Below, in pieces: positions 8,303 to 17,123 of a DNA stretch of 64,000 nucleotides. The position numbers and the translations under genes are program-made. Every line of letters begins with the position of its first letter. Within the stretch, counting starts at the first letter, position 1. Location: NCBI RefSeq assembly GCF_002005165.1, contig NZ_CP019699.1, forward strand, positions 1,302,001 to 1,366,000, read 5' to 3'. The DNA is from Novibacillus thermophilus (lineage in GTDB: Bacteria > Bacillota > Bacilli > Thermoactinomycetales > Novibacillaceae). Under the pieces are notes generated by a model. The model did no database searches, was not told the DNA's origin, and saw only the letters and a program-made list of their open reading frames with translations.

Positions 8303-11026
8303 TTACGCTTCTTGCGAAGCGAGGAAGTTGCGCAAGACGAGTTGCAAGATCCCGCCGTTTCTGTAGTAGTCGATGTCGACTTGGCTGTCGAGACGTGCGA
8401 TCACTTCGAACTCAAACGTCGATCCGTCCGGGCGCGTGCCGGTTACGGTCAGTGTTTGCTGCGGTTCCAGGTCATCGTTCAAACCCGTGATGTCGAACGT
8501 TTCGTCGCCTTTAATGCCGAGGGATTGCCAGCTTTGGCCATCTTTCAGCTGCAGCGGCAGTACTCCCATGCCGACGAGGTTGCTGCGGTGGATGCGCTCA
8601 AAGCTCTCAGCGATGACGGCTTTGACCCCGAGCAGGTTGGTGCCTTTTGCCGCCCAGTCGCGGGAGCTTCCGGTGCCGTACTCTTTACCGGCAAAGACGA
8701 CGAGGGGCTCTCCTTCTTCTTTGTACTTCATCGCGGCGTCGTAAATAGGCATGATATCTCCCGTGTGCACGTATTTCGTCACGCCGCCTTCCGTCCCCGG
8801 CGCCATCTGGTTGCGGATGCGGATGTTGGCAAACGTGCCGCGCATCATCACTTCGTGGTTACCGCGGCGGGAGCCGTAGGAGTTGAAATCGCGCCGCTCC
8901 ACTCCGCGACTGATCAAGTACTGTCCGGCCGGACTGTTGATGGCGATGGACCCGGCGGGGGAAATGTGGTCGGTCGTGACCGAATCCCCGAGCAGTGCCA
9001 GGACACGTGCCTTTCGGATCGGCTCGATGGACCCTGCTTCAGGGGAGAGGCCTTGGAAGAACGGCGGTTCTTGAATGTACGTGGATTCACTGTCCCATTC
9101 GTACAGCGTTCCTTCCGGCGCGTCCATCGCATTCCAGCGTTCGTTGTCGTCGAAGACGCGGGCGTACTCTTGGCGGAACATTTCCGGTGTCACCGCAAGG
9201 GAAATCGTGTCTTCGATTTCTTTGGACGTGGGCCAGATGTCTTTCAAGTAAACGGGCCGGTTGTCGCTGTCGTAGCCGATCGGGTCTTTTTGCAAGTCGA
9301 TGTTCACCGTTCCGGCCAGCGCGTAAGCGACGACGAGCGGCGGAGAGGCCAAGTAGTTCGCCTTGACGAGGGGGTGAATCCGCCCTTCGAAGTTGCGGTT
9401 GCCGCTCAGCACGGAGGCGACGGTCAAGTCGTTGTCTACTATCGCTTTCTCGATTTCGGGTTTCAGAGGACCGCTGTTTCCGATACACGTCGTACAACCG
9501 TACCCGACGAGGTTAAAGCCGAGTTGTTCCAGGGACGGCATCAAACCGGCCTTTTTCAAATATTGGGTTACGACTTTCGAACCGGGAGCGAGGCTTGTCT
9601 TCACGTAAGGGGGTGTTTTCAACCCGCGTTCGACGGCTTTTTTGGCGACTAAGCCGGCTCCGATCATGACGGACGGGTTGGACGTGTTCGTACAGCTGGT
9701 GATGGCGGCAATGGCAATAGAGCCGGTGCCGATAGCTGTCTTCGTCCCGTCTTCGAGTGTGATCTCGACTTTTTGGTCCATGTCGTCTTCGGACAAACCA
9801 AATCCGCCTTGTTCGATCGGAGTTTGTGTCACTTCTTGGAATTTCTTTTGCATGTCACGCAGCTCGATCCGGTCTTGCGGCCGCTTCGGCCCGGCCAAGG
9901 ACGGCGTAACCGTCGACAAGTCGAGCTCCAGCGTGTCGGTGTACTCTGCATCTGGCGTTTCATCGGTACGGAACAAGCCCTGTGCTTTAAGGTACGCTTT
10001 GACGAGCTCGATCTGTTCGTCATCACGTCCGGTCAGGTGCAAGTACTTCAGCGTTTCGTCGTCGACGGGGAAGAAGCCCATCGTCGCGCCGTATTCCGGC
10101 GACATGTTGGCGACGGTCGCCCGGTCGGCAACGCTTATGTTACTCAGGCCTGGGCCGTAAAACTCGACGAATTTGCCGACGACGCCCTTTTTCCGCAGCA
10201 TGCTCGTCACGGTCAAGGCCAGGTCGGTGGCAGTGGCTCCTTCTGCCAGTTTCCCAGTCAGTTTGAACCCGATCACCTCAGGTTCCAACATGTACAGAGG
10301 TTGTCCCAGCATGCCGGCTTCGGCTTCAATACCGCCCACGCCCCAGCCGACGACTCCGATGCCGTTGATCATCGTCGTGTGTGAGTCGGTTCCGACGAGG
10401 GAGTCGGGGAAGAGAAACGTTTCGTCCCCAATTTGTTTTTTCTGTACGACTTTTGCGAGATACTCCAAGTTTACCTGATGGACGATCCCCGTTGCCGGAG
10501 GGACGACCTGGAAGTTCTCGAAAGATTTTTCTGCCCATTTCAGCAGGCGGTACCGTTCTTCGTTCCGTTCGAATTCCAGATTCATATTGTACTCGAGGGC
10601 GTCCTTCGTTGCGTAGCGGTCCACTTGCACCGAATGGTCGATGACCAGATCGACTGGCACAAGGGGGTTAATCCGTTCGGCGTCACCGTTCATCCGGGCC
10701 ATGGCACTGCGCAGGGCTGCCAAATCGACGACAGCCGGAACACCTGTAAAGTCTTGCAGTACGATGCGCGCAGGCTTAAACGGGACTTCGCGCTTCGCCG
10801 GAGACTTAGCATTCCAGTTGGCCAGCTGCTCGACGTGCTCCGTTTTGACGGCGTGGCCGTCCCACTGTCGGAGCACGGCTTCCAGCAGCACTTTAATGGA
10901 AAAAGGCAGGCGGGATACGTTGCCTATGCCTTGTTCTTCCAGGGCCTGCAGTCGGTGGTACTGATACGTCTTGTTTCCAACAGTTAACGATGCCTTTGTT
11001 TTGAATGGAAACAGTTTGTCAGTCAA
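8303..11026 (-). CDS. acnA: Aconitate hydratase A
   Basis: 907 residues, the normal length of a monomeric bacterial AcnA, which converts citrate to isocitrate in the citric acid cycle. The 4Fe-4S cysteines are visible in [11 protein letters not shown] and [10 protein letters not shown], and the swivel-domain substrate loop lies near [10 protein letters not shown] at the C-terminus. The N-terminal [12 protein letters not shown] segment is typical. Translation appears to begin at TTG (11024-11026) with AGGTGA eight bases upstream. The gene stands alone: a strong terminator follows it and a 235-bp AT-rich region separates it from the divergent cadC-like gene. In Firmicutes acnA (citB) is often repressed by CcpC or CodY; paired direct repeats lie upstream (11113-11146). 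Confidence 0.95.
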   Translation of the reverse strand: MTDKLFPFKTKASLTVGNKTYQYHRLQALEEQGIGNVSRLPFSIKVLLEAVLRQWDGHAVKTEHVEQLANWNAKSPAKREVPFKPARIVLQDFTGVPAVVDLAALRSAMARMNGDAERINPLVPVDLVIDHSVQVDRYATKDALEYNMNLEFERNEERYRLLKWAEKSFENFQVVPPATGIVHQVNLEYLAKVVQKKQIGDETFLFPDSLVGTDSHTTMINGIGVVGWGVGGIEAEAGMLGQPLYMLEPEVIGFKLTGKLAEGATATDLALTVTSMLRKKGVVGKFVEFYGPGLSNISVADRATVANMSPEYGATMGFFPVDDETLKYLHLTGRDDEQIELVKAYLKAQGLFRTDETPDAEYTDTLELDLSTVTPSLAGPKRPQDRIELRDMQKKFQEVTQTPIEQGGFGLSEDDMDQKVEITLEDGTKTAIGTGSIAIAAITSCTNTSNPSVMIGAGLVAKKAVERGLKTPPYVKTSLAPGSKVVTQYLKKAGLMPSLEQLGFNLVGYGCTTCIGNSGPLKPEIEKAIVDNDLTVASVLSGNRNFEGRIHPLVKANYLASPPLVVAYALAGTVNIDLQKDPIGYDSDNRPVYLKDIWPTSKEIEDTISLAVTPEMFRQEYARVFDDNERWNAMDAPEGTLYEWDSESTYIQEPPFFQGLSPEAGSIEPIRKARVLALLGDSVTTDHISPAGSIAINSPAGQYLISRGVERRDFNSYGSRRGNHEVMMRGTFANIRIRNQMAPGTEGGVTKYVHTGDIMPIYDAAMKYKEEGEPLVVFAGKEYGTGSSRDWAAKGTNLLGVKAVIAESFERIHRSNLVGMGVLPLQLKDGQSWQSLGIKGDETFDITGLNDDLEPQQTLTVTGTRPDGSTFEFEVIARLDSQVDIDYYRNGGILQLVLRNFLASQEA

Positions 11027-11112
11027 TGATGTTCACCTCGCACATAATCTCCCATATATACCGTCTTTATCTTAACATTTCCGCGCAAGCTGTACCACCA
11101 TAAGGATCTTTT

Positions 11113-11146
11113 GTATTTTTTATAAAAATCGATTCGTATTTTTTAT
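11113..11146. promoter_or_regulatory. Direct repeats between acnA and cadC
   Basis: GTATTTTTTAT occurs twice (11113-11123 and 11136-11146), 23 bp start to start, about two helical turns. It lies in the AT-rich divergent region. It may be a tandem regulator site or an UP-element; no known factor is assigned. Confidence 0.3.
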
Positions 11147-11260
11147 CACATGCCCAAAAATAATCAAACAATCATTTTATTATGTGACTGAATATGATAA
11201 TGTATACGGTAAGGCTGTCCTCACTTAGCGTTATTTTTCGGTATGAAAGGGTTGAAGTCT

Positions 11261-11611
11261 GTGCCCAACGATGTGTGCGAAGTTTTTTGTTACGACGAGG
11301 AAAAAGTTAAGCGTGTGCGCAAGACTGTGGATCGCGTAGAAGGCGTTGAGATGATGTTCAAGGCTTTAGCGGATCAGACGCGGCTCAAAGTGGCTTACGC
11401 CCTTTTACAGGAAGAGGAGTTGTGCGTGTGCGACATCGCCAACATCATCGGCACGTCCACCGCTAACGCTTCCCACCACTTGCGAACCCTTCGCAACATG
11501 GGTCTGGCGAAGTACCGCAAGGAAGGTAAACTCGTCTTTTACGCCTTAAAAGACGAGCACATTCGGACGCTGATCGAAACGGCGCTCATTCACCACGAGG
11601 AGCGGGAGTAA
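11261..11611 (+). CDS. cadC: ArsR/SmtB family metal sensor, CadC type
   Basis: A 116-residue winged-helix repressor closely resembling staphylococcal CadC, the Cd(II)/Pb(II)/Zn(II) sensor. The four-cysteine site is present: Cys6 and Cys10 (VCEVFC) in the N-terminal arm and Cys55/Cys57 in ELCVCDIA at the alpha-3 helix. The second zinc site in the last helix also seems present (Asp98, His100, His111, and His112 or Glu113). The recognition helix reads TSTANASHHLRTLR. I chose GTG 11261 because AAAGGG lies nine bases upstream; ATG 11243 is in frame but lacks a ribosome site. The following czcD gene is its likely target. Confidence 0.85.
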   Translation: MPNDVCEVFCYDEEKVKRVRKTVDRVEGVEMMFKALADQTRLKVAYALLQEEELCVCDIANIIGTSTANASHHLRTLRNMGLAKYRKEGKLVFYALKDEHIRTLIETALIHHEERE

Positions 11612-11721
11612 CCGGTCGGGAAGGAAGGTTGATTGCCTTGACGAGGAGCGTTTATAGCGTAAGTGGATAAGTTTGTCCCTTTTGGCAACAAGAAGTATAT
11701 CACATGTGGGGAGATGTCTGG

Positions 11722-12648
11722 ATGTCCGATCATCACGCACACGGCCACCATCACACGAAGACCAACCGCAAAGCCCTGTTTATAGCGTTTCTCACGATAT
11801 TTGGGTTCATGGTCGTCGAGGCCATTGGCGGGTGGCTGACCGGCAGTTTGGCATTGTTGTCAGACGCGGGACACATGTTCAGCGATGCGGCTGCGCTGTT
11901 TTTGAGCCTCACGGCGATGCGGATTGCCGCACGACCGCCTTCGGCGGCTAAAACGTACGGATACCATCGAGTTGAAATACTGGCGGCGTTCATCAACGGC
12001 CTGACGCTGGCTGTCATCTCTTTCGCTATTTTTTGGGAAGCGTACGAGCGGATTCAACAACCGCCGGTTGTTATGAGTTCCGGCATGCTTGTCGTTGCGG
12101 TTGTCGGCCTTATCGTCAATGTCATGGCGGCGTACGTGTTAATGAAAGGCGACACGAAAGGAAATTTAAATGTGAGAAGCGCCTTTTTGCACGTGGTCGG
12201 CGATCTGTTCGGTTCGTTAGGGGCGATCACAGCGGGAACCCTAATGTTACTGTTTGGTTGGTACTGGGCGGACCCCCTCGTGAGTGCACTCATTGCTGCA
12301 TTCATATTGTGGAGCGGCTTGCGGGTCTTGCGCGATTCGGTGCACGTCTTGATGGAGGGGACACCGAAACACCTTTCTTTACAAAAACTGAGCGATTCGT
12401 TGATCAGCCTGTCCGGTGTAAAAGAAGTACACGATTTACACGTGTGGACCGTGACGTCTGGATTTACGGCGTTAAGTTGTCACCTCGTCGTGGATGAGGC
12501 GGTTAACAGCCAGCGTCTGTTGCGAACGGCCAAACAGGTGTTACACGATGAGTACGGTATTGAACACTGCACGCTACAGCTGGAAACTGGCAAGTTGTGT
12601 GATGAAGAGAACATATGTGAAGGGCGGCGCACACCGACGCGGACGTAA
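11722..12648 (+). CDS. czcD: Cation diffusion facilitator, CzcD type (Zn/Cd/Co exporter)
   Basis: A six-helix proton/metal antiporter of 308 residues that exports Zn(II), Cd(II) or Co(II) from the cytoplasm. Visible marks are the His-rich N-terminus (SDHHAHGHHH), the two HxxxD metal sites in helices II and V (SDAGHMFSDAAAL and HVVGDLFGSLGA), and a cytoplasmic ferredoxin-like C-terminal domain from about residue 210. The start ATG 11722 is preceded by GGGGAG; an ATG at 11704 is in frame but unlikely. It lies about 110 bp after the CadC-type sensor, which suggests metal-induced co-regulation. Confidence 0.9.
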   Translation: MSDHHAHGHHHTKTNRKALFIAFLTIFGFMVVEAIGGWLTGSLALLSDAGHMFSDAAALFLSLTAMRIAARPPSAAKTYGYHRVEILAAFINGLTLAVISFAIFWEAYERIQQPPVVMSSGMLVVAVVGLIVNVMAAYVLMKGDTKGNLNVRSAFLHVVGDLFGSLGAITAGTLMLLFGWYWADPLVSALIAAFILWSGLRVLRDSVHVLMEGTPKHLSLQKLSDSLISLSGVKEVHDLHVWTVTSGFTALSCHLVVDEAVNSQRLLRTAKQVLHDEYGIEHCTLQLETGKLCDEENICEGRRTPTRT

Positions 12649-12717
12649 AAGTGGCAAACGGGTCTCCTTTTTGTGTAAACTGGTATATGACATGAGAAAA
12701 CGTGAGAAGGTGTCACG

Positions 12718-13179
12718 ATGAGACGGGGAATTTCAGTGTCTCTGATGATCGTGTGGTCCGTGTTTTTCCTTGCAGCCTGCCACACGGATACAGAATTGGC
12801 TAAAACCGGAGACGTTAGGGAGGCGACTCCGGCGGCTGACGTATTGCCGACATTTCTGTCCGGGAAGTCCGAGGATGTGCAGTCGGTTTACCGTATTGCC
12901 GCCGAACGCCGACAAATGTTGCAGCATATTCCGTGTTATTGCGGATGCGGAGATTCGGTCGGGCACCAAAGCAACGCCGACTGTTTCGTCTACACCGTTA
13001 AGGAAGACGGTGCGGTAGTATGGGACGATCACGGGACGAAATGCGGCGTGTGCTTGGAAATCGCCGTGAAGTCTGCCCAGATGGCAGCAGAAGGGGCGGA
13101 TATCAAAACAGTGCGCCAAACGATCGACGCGCAATACGGAACGGGTTATGCCGATCCGACGCCGACTCCGCTACCGTAA
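12718..13179 (+). CDS. PCYCGC-motif lipoprotein
   Basis: A 153-residue secreted lipoprotein: hydrophobic signal peptide, lipobox FLAAC (Cys21), then a domain with the family signature PCYCGCG at residues 72-78 followed by a conserved SNADCF and a later KCGVC pair. These motifs define the PCYCGC (PF13798) family of Bacillales. The regularly placed cysteines suggest metal binding or a redox role outside the membrane, but no function is established. Its position right after a metal sensor and metal exporter makes a link to metal handling plausible; this is inference. Confidence 0.8.
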   Translation: MRRGISVSLMIVWSVFFLAACHTDTELAKTGDVREATPAADVLPTFLSGKSEDVQSVYRIAAERRQMLQHIPCYCGCGDSVGHQSNADCFVYTVKEDGAVVWDDHGTKCGVCLEIAVKSAQMAAEGADIKTVRQTIDAQYGTGYADPTPTPLP

Positions 13180-13233
13180 CAGCATGTGGACGGCAGGGGG
13201 CACACAATTTTGACAAACAGAGGAGGACAGGCA

Positions 13234-13875
13234 ATGGCGCTTCACGTTCGCGCTTTTGTTTTGGGACCGATTATGACGAACGCGTACTTAATGTGGGACG
13301 ACTCATCTAAAGGTGGTGTCGTAATCGACCCGGGCTCAAATCCGGAGCAGCTGCTCGATCTGATCCGTACTGAAAACCTGACGATTGAGGCAGTACTTCT
13401 CACTCACGCCCACTTTGACCACATCGGCGGTGTGGAAGACGTTCGCGCTGTGACGGGCGCTCCGGTGTACGTGCATCGTGAAGAAGCAGAGTGGTTGACG
13501 GACCCGGCCCAAAACGGTTCGGCGTTGTTTGGCGTGGGAGACGTCCGCGGAAAAGAGGCCGACGTGCTACTTTCCGGGGGAGAAGTGCTGACGTTTTTCG
13601 GCACAGATGTAAAAGTCCTGTTCACGCCTGGGCACTCTCCCGGAAGCGTGAGTTTTTATTGGGAAAAAGATCGTTTGCTCGCGAGCGGAGACGTCCTCTT
13701 TCAGGGGTCCGTCGGGCGGACTGATTTGCCCGGGGGGAATTACGAAACGTTAATGGGAAGCATCGAGAAAATTATGGACTTGCCAGAAGAGACGCGGGTC
13801 CTGCCCGGACACGGCCCTGAAACGACCGTCGAGCGGGAGCAGACGGGAAATCCGTTTATCAGCGGGCTGTCATAA
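13234..13875 (+). CDS. yqgX: Metallo-beta-lactamase fold hydrolase (YqgX/glyoxalase II-like)
   Basis: 213 residues with the binuclear metal motif THAHFDH (His58, His60, Asp62, His63), then TPGHSPGS, SGDVLF and LPGHGPET further on, the ligand order of glyoxalase II-like hydrolases. This matches B. subtilis YqgX; the likely reaction is thioester hydrolysis such as S-lactoyl-thiol, which in this lineage would involve bacillithiol. The start ATG 13234 follows GAGGAGG with good spacing; upstream in-frame codons are poor. YqgY is encoded one gene further on, the B. subtilis order apart from the intervening methyltransferase. Confidence 0.85.
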   Translation: MALHVRAFVLGPIMTNAYLMWDDSSKGGVVIDPGSNPEQLLDLIRTENLTIEAVLLTHAHFDHIGGVEDVRAVTGAPVYVHREEAEWLTDPAQNGSALFGVGDVRGKEADVLLSGGEVLTFFGTDVKVLFTPGHSPGSVSFYWEKDRLLASGDVLFQGSVGRTDLPGGNYETLMGSIEKIMDLPEETRVLPGHGPETTVEREQTGNPFISGLS

Positions 13876-14089
13876 GCAGGAAATCTAACTTAACCCTTCA
13901 ACGCTCGTATGGATGTTGGGACCGTACTAAAGCCGACGCTTTCGGTCACTTTTTTTATCGCCCATTCTCGCCATTCGCAACAAGTGGGAAGCTGTCTCTG
14001 CCGGGTCTGCGGAGGCAAACGATCCGAATCATTTTCAGAATCATTTGTACGAGAATGTGCCGTTTGTTTTAAGGGAGGGGAGAGGTGTT

Positions 14090-15178
14090 TTGACACCGCT
14101 TGCGGAGTGGATTAAAGAACAGACGTTGAGGCGCGTGGGAAACCGTGTAACATTCAAGGAGTTTATGGAGTGGGCGCTGTACCATCCGACTCTCGGTTAC
14201 TACCGCCGCGCGGGGACGAAAGTCGGGAAGGGTGGCGATTTTTATACGAGCGCTCACGTCGGGTCTGTGTTCGGCAAGGCTGTGGCGGAGTTTCTGAACA
14301 ATCTCGCGAAAGCGTTCGAAGGCGAACAGTGGGCAATTGTTGAATTCGGCAGCGGAGACGGAAAACTGGCAGACGACATTTTGCGTTACTTGCGTGAAAA
14401 GCCGGCAGTTGAAACGTTGGAAGGTTATTATTTGGTCGAATCTAGCCCGTACCACCAACAGTTGTCTGACACAAGGTTCAAGGGCGATCCCCTCGTTCGC
14501 CGGGTGAACAGATTAGACCAAGCCGTCACTGGGCATCCCCTTGTAGTCATTTCCAACGAGTTGATCGATGCCATGCCGGTTCATCGGTTGCAATACGTCG
14601 ATGGGCATTGGGGTGAACTGTACGTCACGTGGAATGAAGGAAAAGGCACCTTCGAAGAGGTGGTGGGGGAATGTTCGACACCTGACTTAGTCCGCTACGT
14701 CCAGGAAGAGCATCCGCCCGACAGGGACGGGCAAACGATTGAAGTGAATTTAGAAGCGTACAGGTGGTTGAAAGAACTGGCCTCGTCACTCTCAAAAGGG
14801 TTTGTCCTCACTATCGATTACGGGTACGAAAAAGATGAATTGTGGCGGGAAGAACGGCGTCGCGGAACACTCATGTGCTACTATCGCCATCGTGCCGTGA
14901 CCAACCCTTACGTTCGCGTCGGTGAACAGGATATGACGTCGCACGTCAACTTTTCTTCCCTCAAGCGTTGGGGACGTACATTCGGATTAACGCCTCTCAA
15001 GTTTGTTTCGCAGCGGGAGTTTTTAGTCGAGGCAGGCATTTTGCAGTCATTGCGCGATCACGACAACCCGGACCCGTTCAGCGAAACGGCCAGGCGCAAT
15101 CGGGCCATCCGCCAGCTCATCATCCCTGGAGGAATGGGGGATACCTTCAAAGTGCTCTTACAGGGAAAAGGGATATAA
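14090..15178 (+). CDS. MidA/NDUFAF7-like SAM-dependent methyltransferase
   Basis: 362 residues of the DUF185 family, named for eukaryotic NDUFAF7 (MidA), a protein-arginine methyltransferase. Visible are the N-terminal region YHPTLGYYRRAGTKVGKGGDFYTS, where the family's DFxTS element sits, the SAM-binding loop VEFGSGDGKLADDIL, and the SNELIDAMPVHR motif. The substrate in bacteria is unknown. I place the start at TTG 14090 because AGGGAGGGGAGAGG lies just upstream; the TTG at 14045 has no ribosome site. It sits between yqgX and yqgY. The intergenic 13876-14089 shows no gene or clear signal. Confidence 0.8.
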   Translation: MTPLAEWIKEQTLRRVGNRVTFKEFMEWALYHPTLGYYRRAGTKVGKGGDFYTSAHVGSVFGKAVAEFLNNLAKAFEGEQWAIVEFGSGDGKLADDILRYLREKPAVETLEGYYLVESSPYHQQLSDTRFKGDPLVRRVNRLDQAVTGHPLVVISNELIDAMPVHRLQYVDGHWGELYVTWNEGKGTFEEVVGECSTPDLVRYVQEEHPPDRDGQTIEVNLEAYRWLKELASSLSKGFVLTIDYGYEKDELWREERRRGTLMCYYRHRAVTNPYVRVGEQDMTSHVNFSSLKRWGRTFGLTPLKFVSQREFLVEAGILQSLRDHDNPDPFSETARRNRAIRQLIIPGGMGDTFKVLLQGKGI

Positions 15179-15217
15179 AAAAAAAAAAACAGGGGCAACC
15201 GTGACGGTACCCTCTGT
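15177..15217 (-). terminator. Probable terminator of yqgY
   Basis: Between the convergent stops an imperfect hairpin (outer arms ACAG/CTGT, inner ACCG/CGGT) on the reverse strand is followed by a run of 13 T (A run 15177-15189). Confidence 0.55.
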
Positions 15218-15456
15218 CACGAGCTTCCCATCATAAAGAATGACCAAAAGACCATCCCGATGAAGGCGATGACCATATATCCGCCAAAAACAAACAAGTA
15301 CGCGCGTTCAGACAAGCGAAAGTAGCTTAATACCAAAAAGACGAGTGCCTGGAATAAGAACAGTCCGGCTACTGTCGCCATATCTCCGGCAAAAAACATC
15401 AACGTGATCGCGAACAAAAAGAAGGCCAAGACGCGAAACATGCGATCCATACCCAT
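15217..15456 (-). CDS. yqgY: YqgY family (DUF2626) small membrane protein
   Basis: About 79 residues with three hydrophobic segments; the sequence after MDRMFRVL matches B. subtilis YqgY (DUF2626), and the neighbourhood (yqgX upstream) is the same. The function is unknown. I place the start at ATG 15456, preceded by GAGGAGG; the longer frame that begins at 15486 would put the ribosome site inside the gene. A near-consensus TTGACA (15571-15576) lies upstream on the plus strand, but it points away from this gene. Confidence 0.75.
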   Translation of the reverse strand: MGMDRMFRVLAFFLFAITLMFFAGDMATVAGLFLFQALVFLVLSYFRLSERAYLFVFGGYMVIAFIGMVFWSFFMMGSS

Positions 15457-15633
15457 ATCATCCACTTCCTCCTCAAACAGACTCAAACCTTATTTTTGCC
15501 CATGTCATCATTTCCATACCCTATTATAAACGACGAGATGGAGAGTGTAAACGACGGAACGGTTCGTCCCTTGACAAAAATGAAAACTTTAAGGACGCAA
15601 AGTGTGGAACCGTGTCACGTTTTTTAGGTGAAC

Positions 15634-15663
15634 GTATATTATAGATAAAAAATGGATATACAA
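15634..15663 (+). promoter_or_regulatory. Sigma-F-type promoter of rsfA
   Basis: GTATA (15634-15638), a 15-bp spacer and GGATATACAA (15654-15663) fit the sigma-F consensus GYATA-15-GGNNANANTW at all but one position. In B. subtilis rsfA is transcribed in the forespore by sigma-F. The start codon lies about 70 bp downstream. Confidence 0.55.
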
Positions 15664-15734
15664 GATTCTATGAAGTCTACCATTTGCATACAGATAGATC
15701 AGAACAAATTTTTAAGAACAGGAGGGTGACACGA

Positions 15735-16352
15735 ATGCCGTCAACGCGTCAAGACGCATGGACCGAAGATGACGATCTCTTACTGGCAGAGGTTACACTT
15801 CGACACATAAGAGAGGGAAGTACTCAGTTAGCAGCTTTTGAGGAAGTAGCCGAAAAACTGGGCAGGACACCTGCAGCTTGTGGTTTTCGCTGGAACAGCT
15901 GTGTTCGCAAAAACTACGATGCCGCGATACAGATTGCCAAGTCTCAGCGTCAAGGGCTTAACAAACGACGACGTAAAAAGCAGGTGTCGGTATCACAGAG
16001 TGAATTGGAAAGGCAGAGCGACCCCGTCTCGTCCCTCGCGACCGTCATTCGATTTTTGCGGCAGCACAAACAGGAGTACGCCGAAACGAGTAAACGCGTT
16101 CGGCAGTTAGAAAAACAGTTGTCTGAGCGAGAGGCGGAATTGGAACAGCTACGCACTGAACACGAAGAATTAAAAAGAAAAGTGAACAACACGGAAGCCG
16201 ATTATCAATCCATTAACGACGACTACAAGGCGCTCATCAAGATCATGGAGCGGGCTCGAAAATTAGCTCTACTTGACGAAGAAGACAGCAGTGAAGAAAA
16301 GCCGAAGTTTAAGATGGACGTCAACGGAAATCTTGAACGCGTCGACAAGTAA
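15735..16352 (+). CDS. rsfA: RsfA family forespore transcription factor
   Basis: 205 residues. The first 60 residues ([20 protein letters not shown] onward to [13 protein letters not shown]) form the Myb/SANT-like DNA-binding domain of RsfA, which tunes sigma-F-dependent transcription in the developing spore. A basic linker (NKRRRKKQ) follows, then a long Glu/Lys coiled coil (about 110-180) likely for dimerisation. ATG 15735 is preceded by AGGAGGGTGA; earlier in-frame codons are not used. The same neighbour order (rsfA homologue ylbO, then ylbP, then bshC) occurs in B. subtilis, though there ylbP is oriented differently relative to a panE-like gene that is absent here. Confidence 0.88.
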   Translation: MPSTRQDAWTEDDDLLLAEVTLRHIREGSTQLAAFEEVAEKLGRTPAACGFRWNSCVRKNYDAAIQIAKSQRQGLNKRRRKKQVSVSQSELERQSDPVSSLATVIRFLRQHKQEYAETSKRVRQLEKQLSEREAELEQLRTEHEELKRKVNNTEADYQSINDDYKALIKIMERARKLALLDEEDSSEEKPKFKMDVNGNLERVDK

Positions 16353-16354
16353 CA

Positions 16355-16378
16355 AAACCCTCGGATCGAGGGTTTTTT
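16355..16378 (+). terminator. Terminator between rsfA and ylbP
   Basis: AAACCCTC and GAGGGTTT form a short perfect hairpin with TTTTTT on the plus side and AAAA on the other, so it can also stop ylbP transcripts. Confidence 0.8.
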
Positions 16379-16386
16379 ACTTTAGA

Positions 16387-16863
16387 TCAAGCATCTACGA
16401 GGGACACACTTTCTGGCGTCCAAACGTACGGGTTTTCTCCCCGGTCGCGAATCGGGTTGTATTTGACCGGCCGAAACCCCATTTTTAACCAGAATTCGTC
16501 TGCACGGCAGCGGGAATTCGTCTTGATGGGGAGCCCCATGTTTTTGGCGTGGTTGACCAGTGCGGTCCCATAATCTTGATTGCGATATTTCGGCAGCACT
16601 TCCAATTTCCACAATTCGAAATAGTCTTGGGGAGGATGGAAATACCGGTCGTACTTGCCGTCAATGCGGTAGAGACTCATTCGGGCGATGAGTTGATTGT
16701 CCGCGTAAATGCCGTAAAACGGGGAATCGCTGTCGTTTTCAATGATATTTTGCCGCAAGTCGTCAAGCATAGAGAGTTCTTCCAAGCCGTACTCGCGAAA
16801 TTTCTGGAATTCCTCCAACGTTTTGTAGTTGATCTTCAACCGCTCCACTTTCACGTCACCCAT
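16387..16863 (-). CDS. ylbP: YlbP family GNAT N-acetyltransferase
   Basis: 158 residues matching the YlbP family of Bacillales; the segments VERLKINYKTLEEF and SPFYGIYADNQLIARMSLYR are typical. The acetyl-CoA binding region of the GNAT fold is seen as LEVLPKYRNQDYGTALV (variant of the R/Q-x-x-G-x-G/A loop). The acceptor substrate is unknown. The start ATG 16863 follows GGGGGAAG; an ATG at 16884 is in frame but lacks a ribosome site. It converges with rsfA on a shared terminator. Confidence 0.85.
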   Translation of the reverse strand: MGDVKVERLKINYKTLEEFQKFREYGLEELSMLDDLRQNIIENDSDSPFYGIYADNQLIARMSLYRIDGKYDRYFHPPQDYFELWKLEVLPKYRNQDYGTALVNHAKNMGLPIKTNSRCRADEFWLKMGFRPVKYNPIRDRGENPYVWTPESVSLVDA

Positions 16864-17123
16864 GTGAGCTTCCCCCTTTAACACACTGTTCGGTCGTTAT
16901 GTTTATTATACACTAAAAAAATGGGTTCAGGGATGATGATTGTTACACGGTTACCCATTGGGATTAAGGAGACAATACACAGGAACGGCTGCCCGAAGGA
17001 GACGGCGTGCGCCATTTTTTTCATCTGCTATACTATGGACATACACGTCTTTTAGACGTTCTCTCGACATTTTGCAGGAGGAAGATTTTTATCTCCTTCG
17101 CGTTGGGAAAGGGGCGGAATCGT

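Noticed and set aside
8279-9652. A 457-codon open frame on the plus strand opposite acnA
   Set aside because: It is a mirror frame of a highly conserved gene in GC-rich sequence; no ribosome site fits and the translation resembles no family. The acnA motifs on the other strand are unambiguous.
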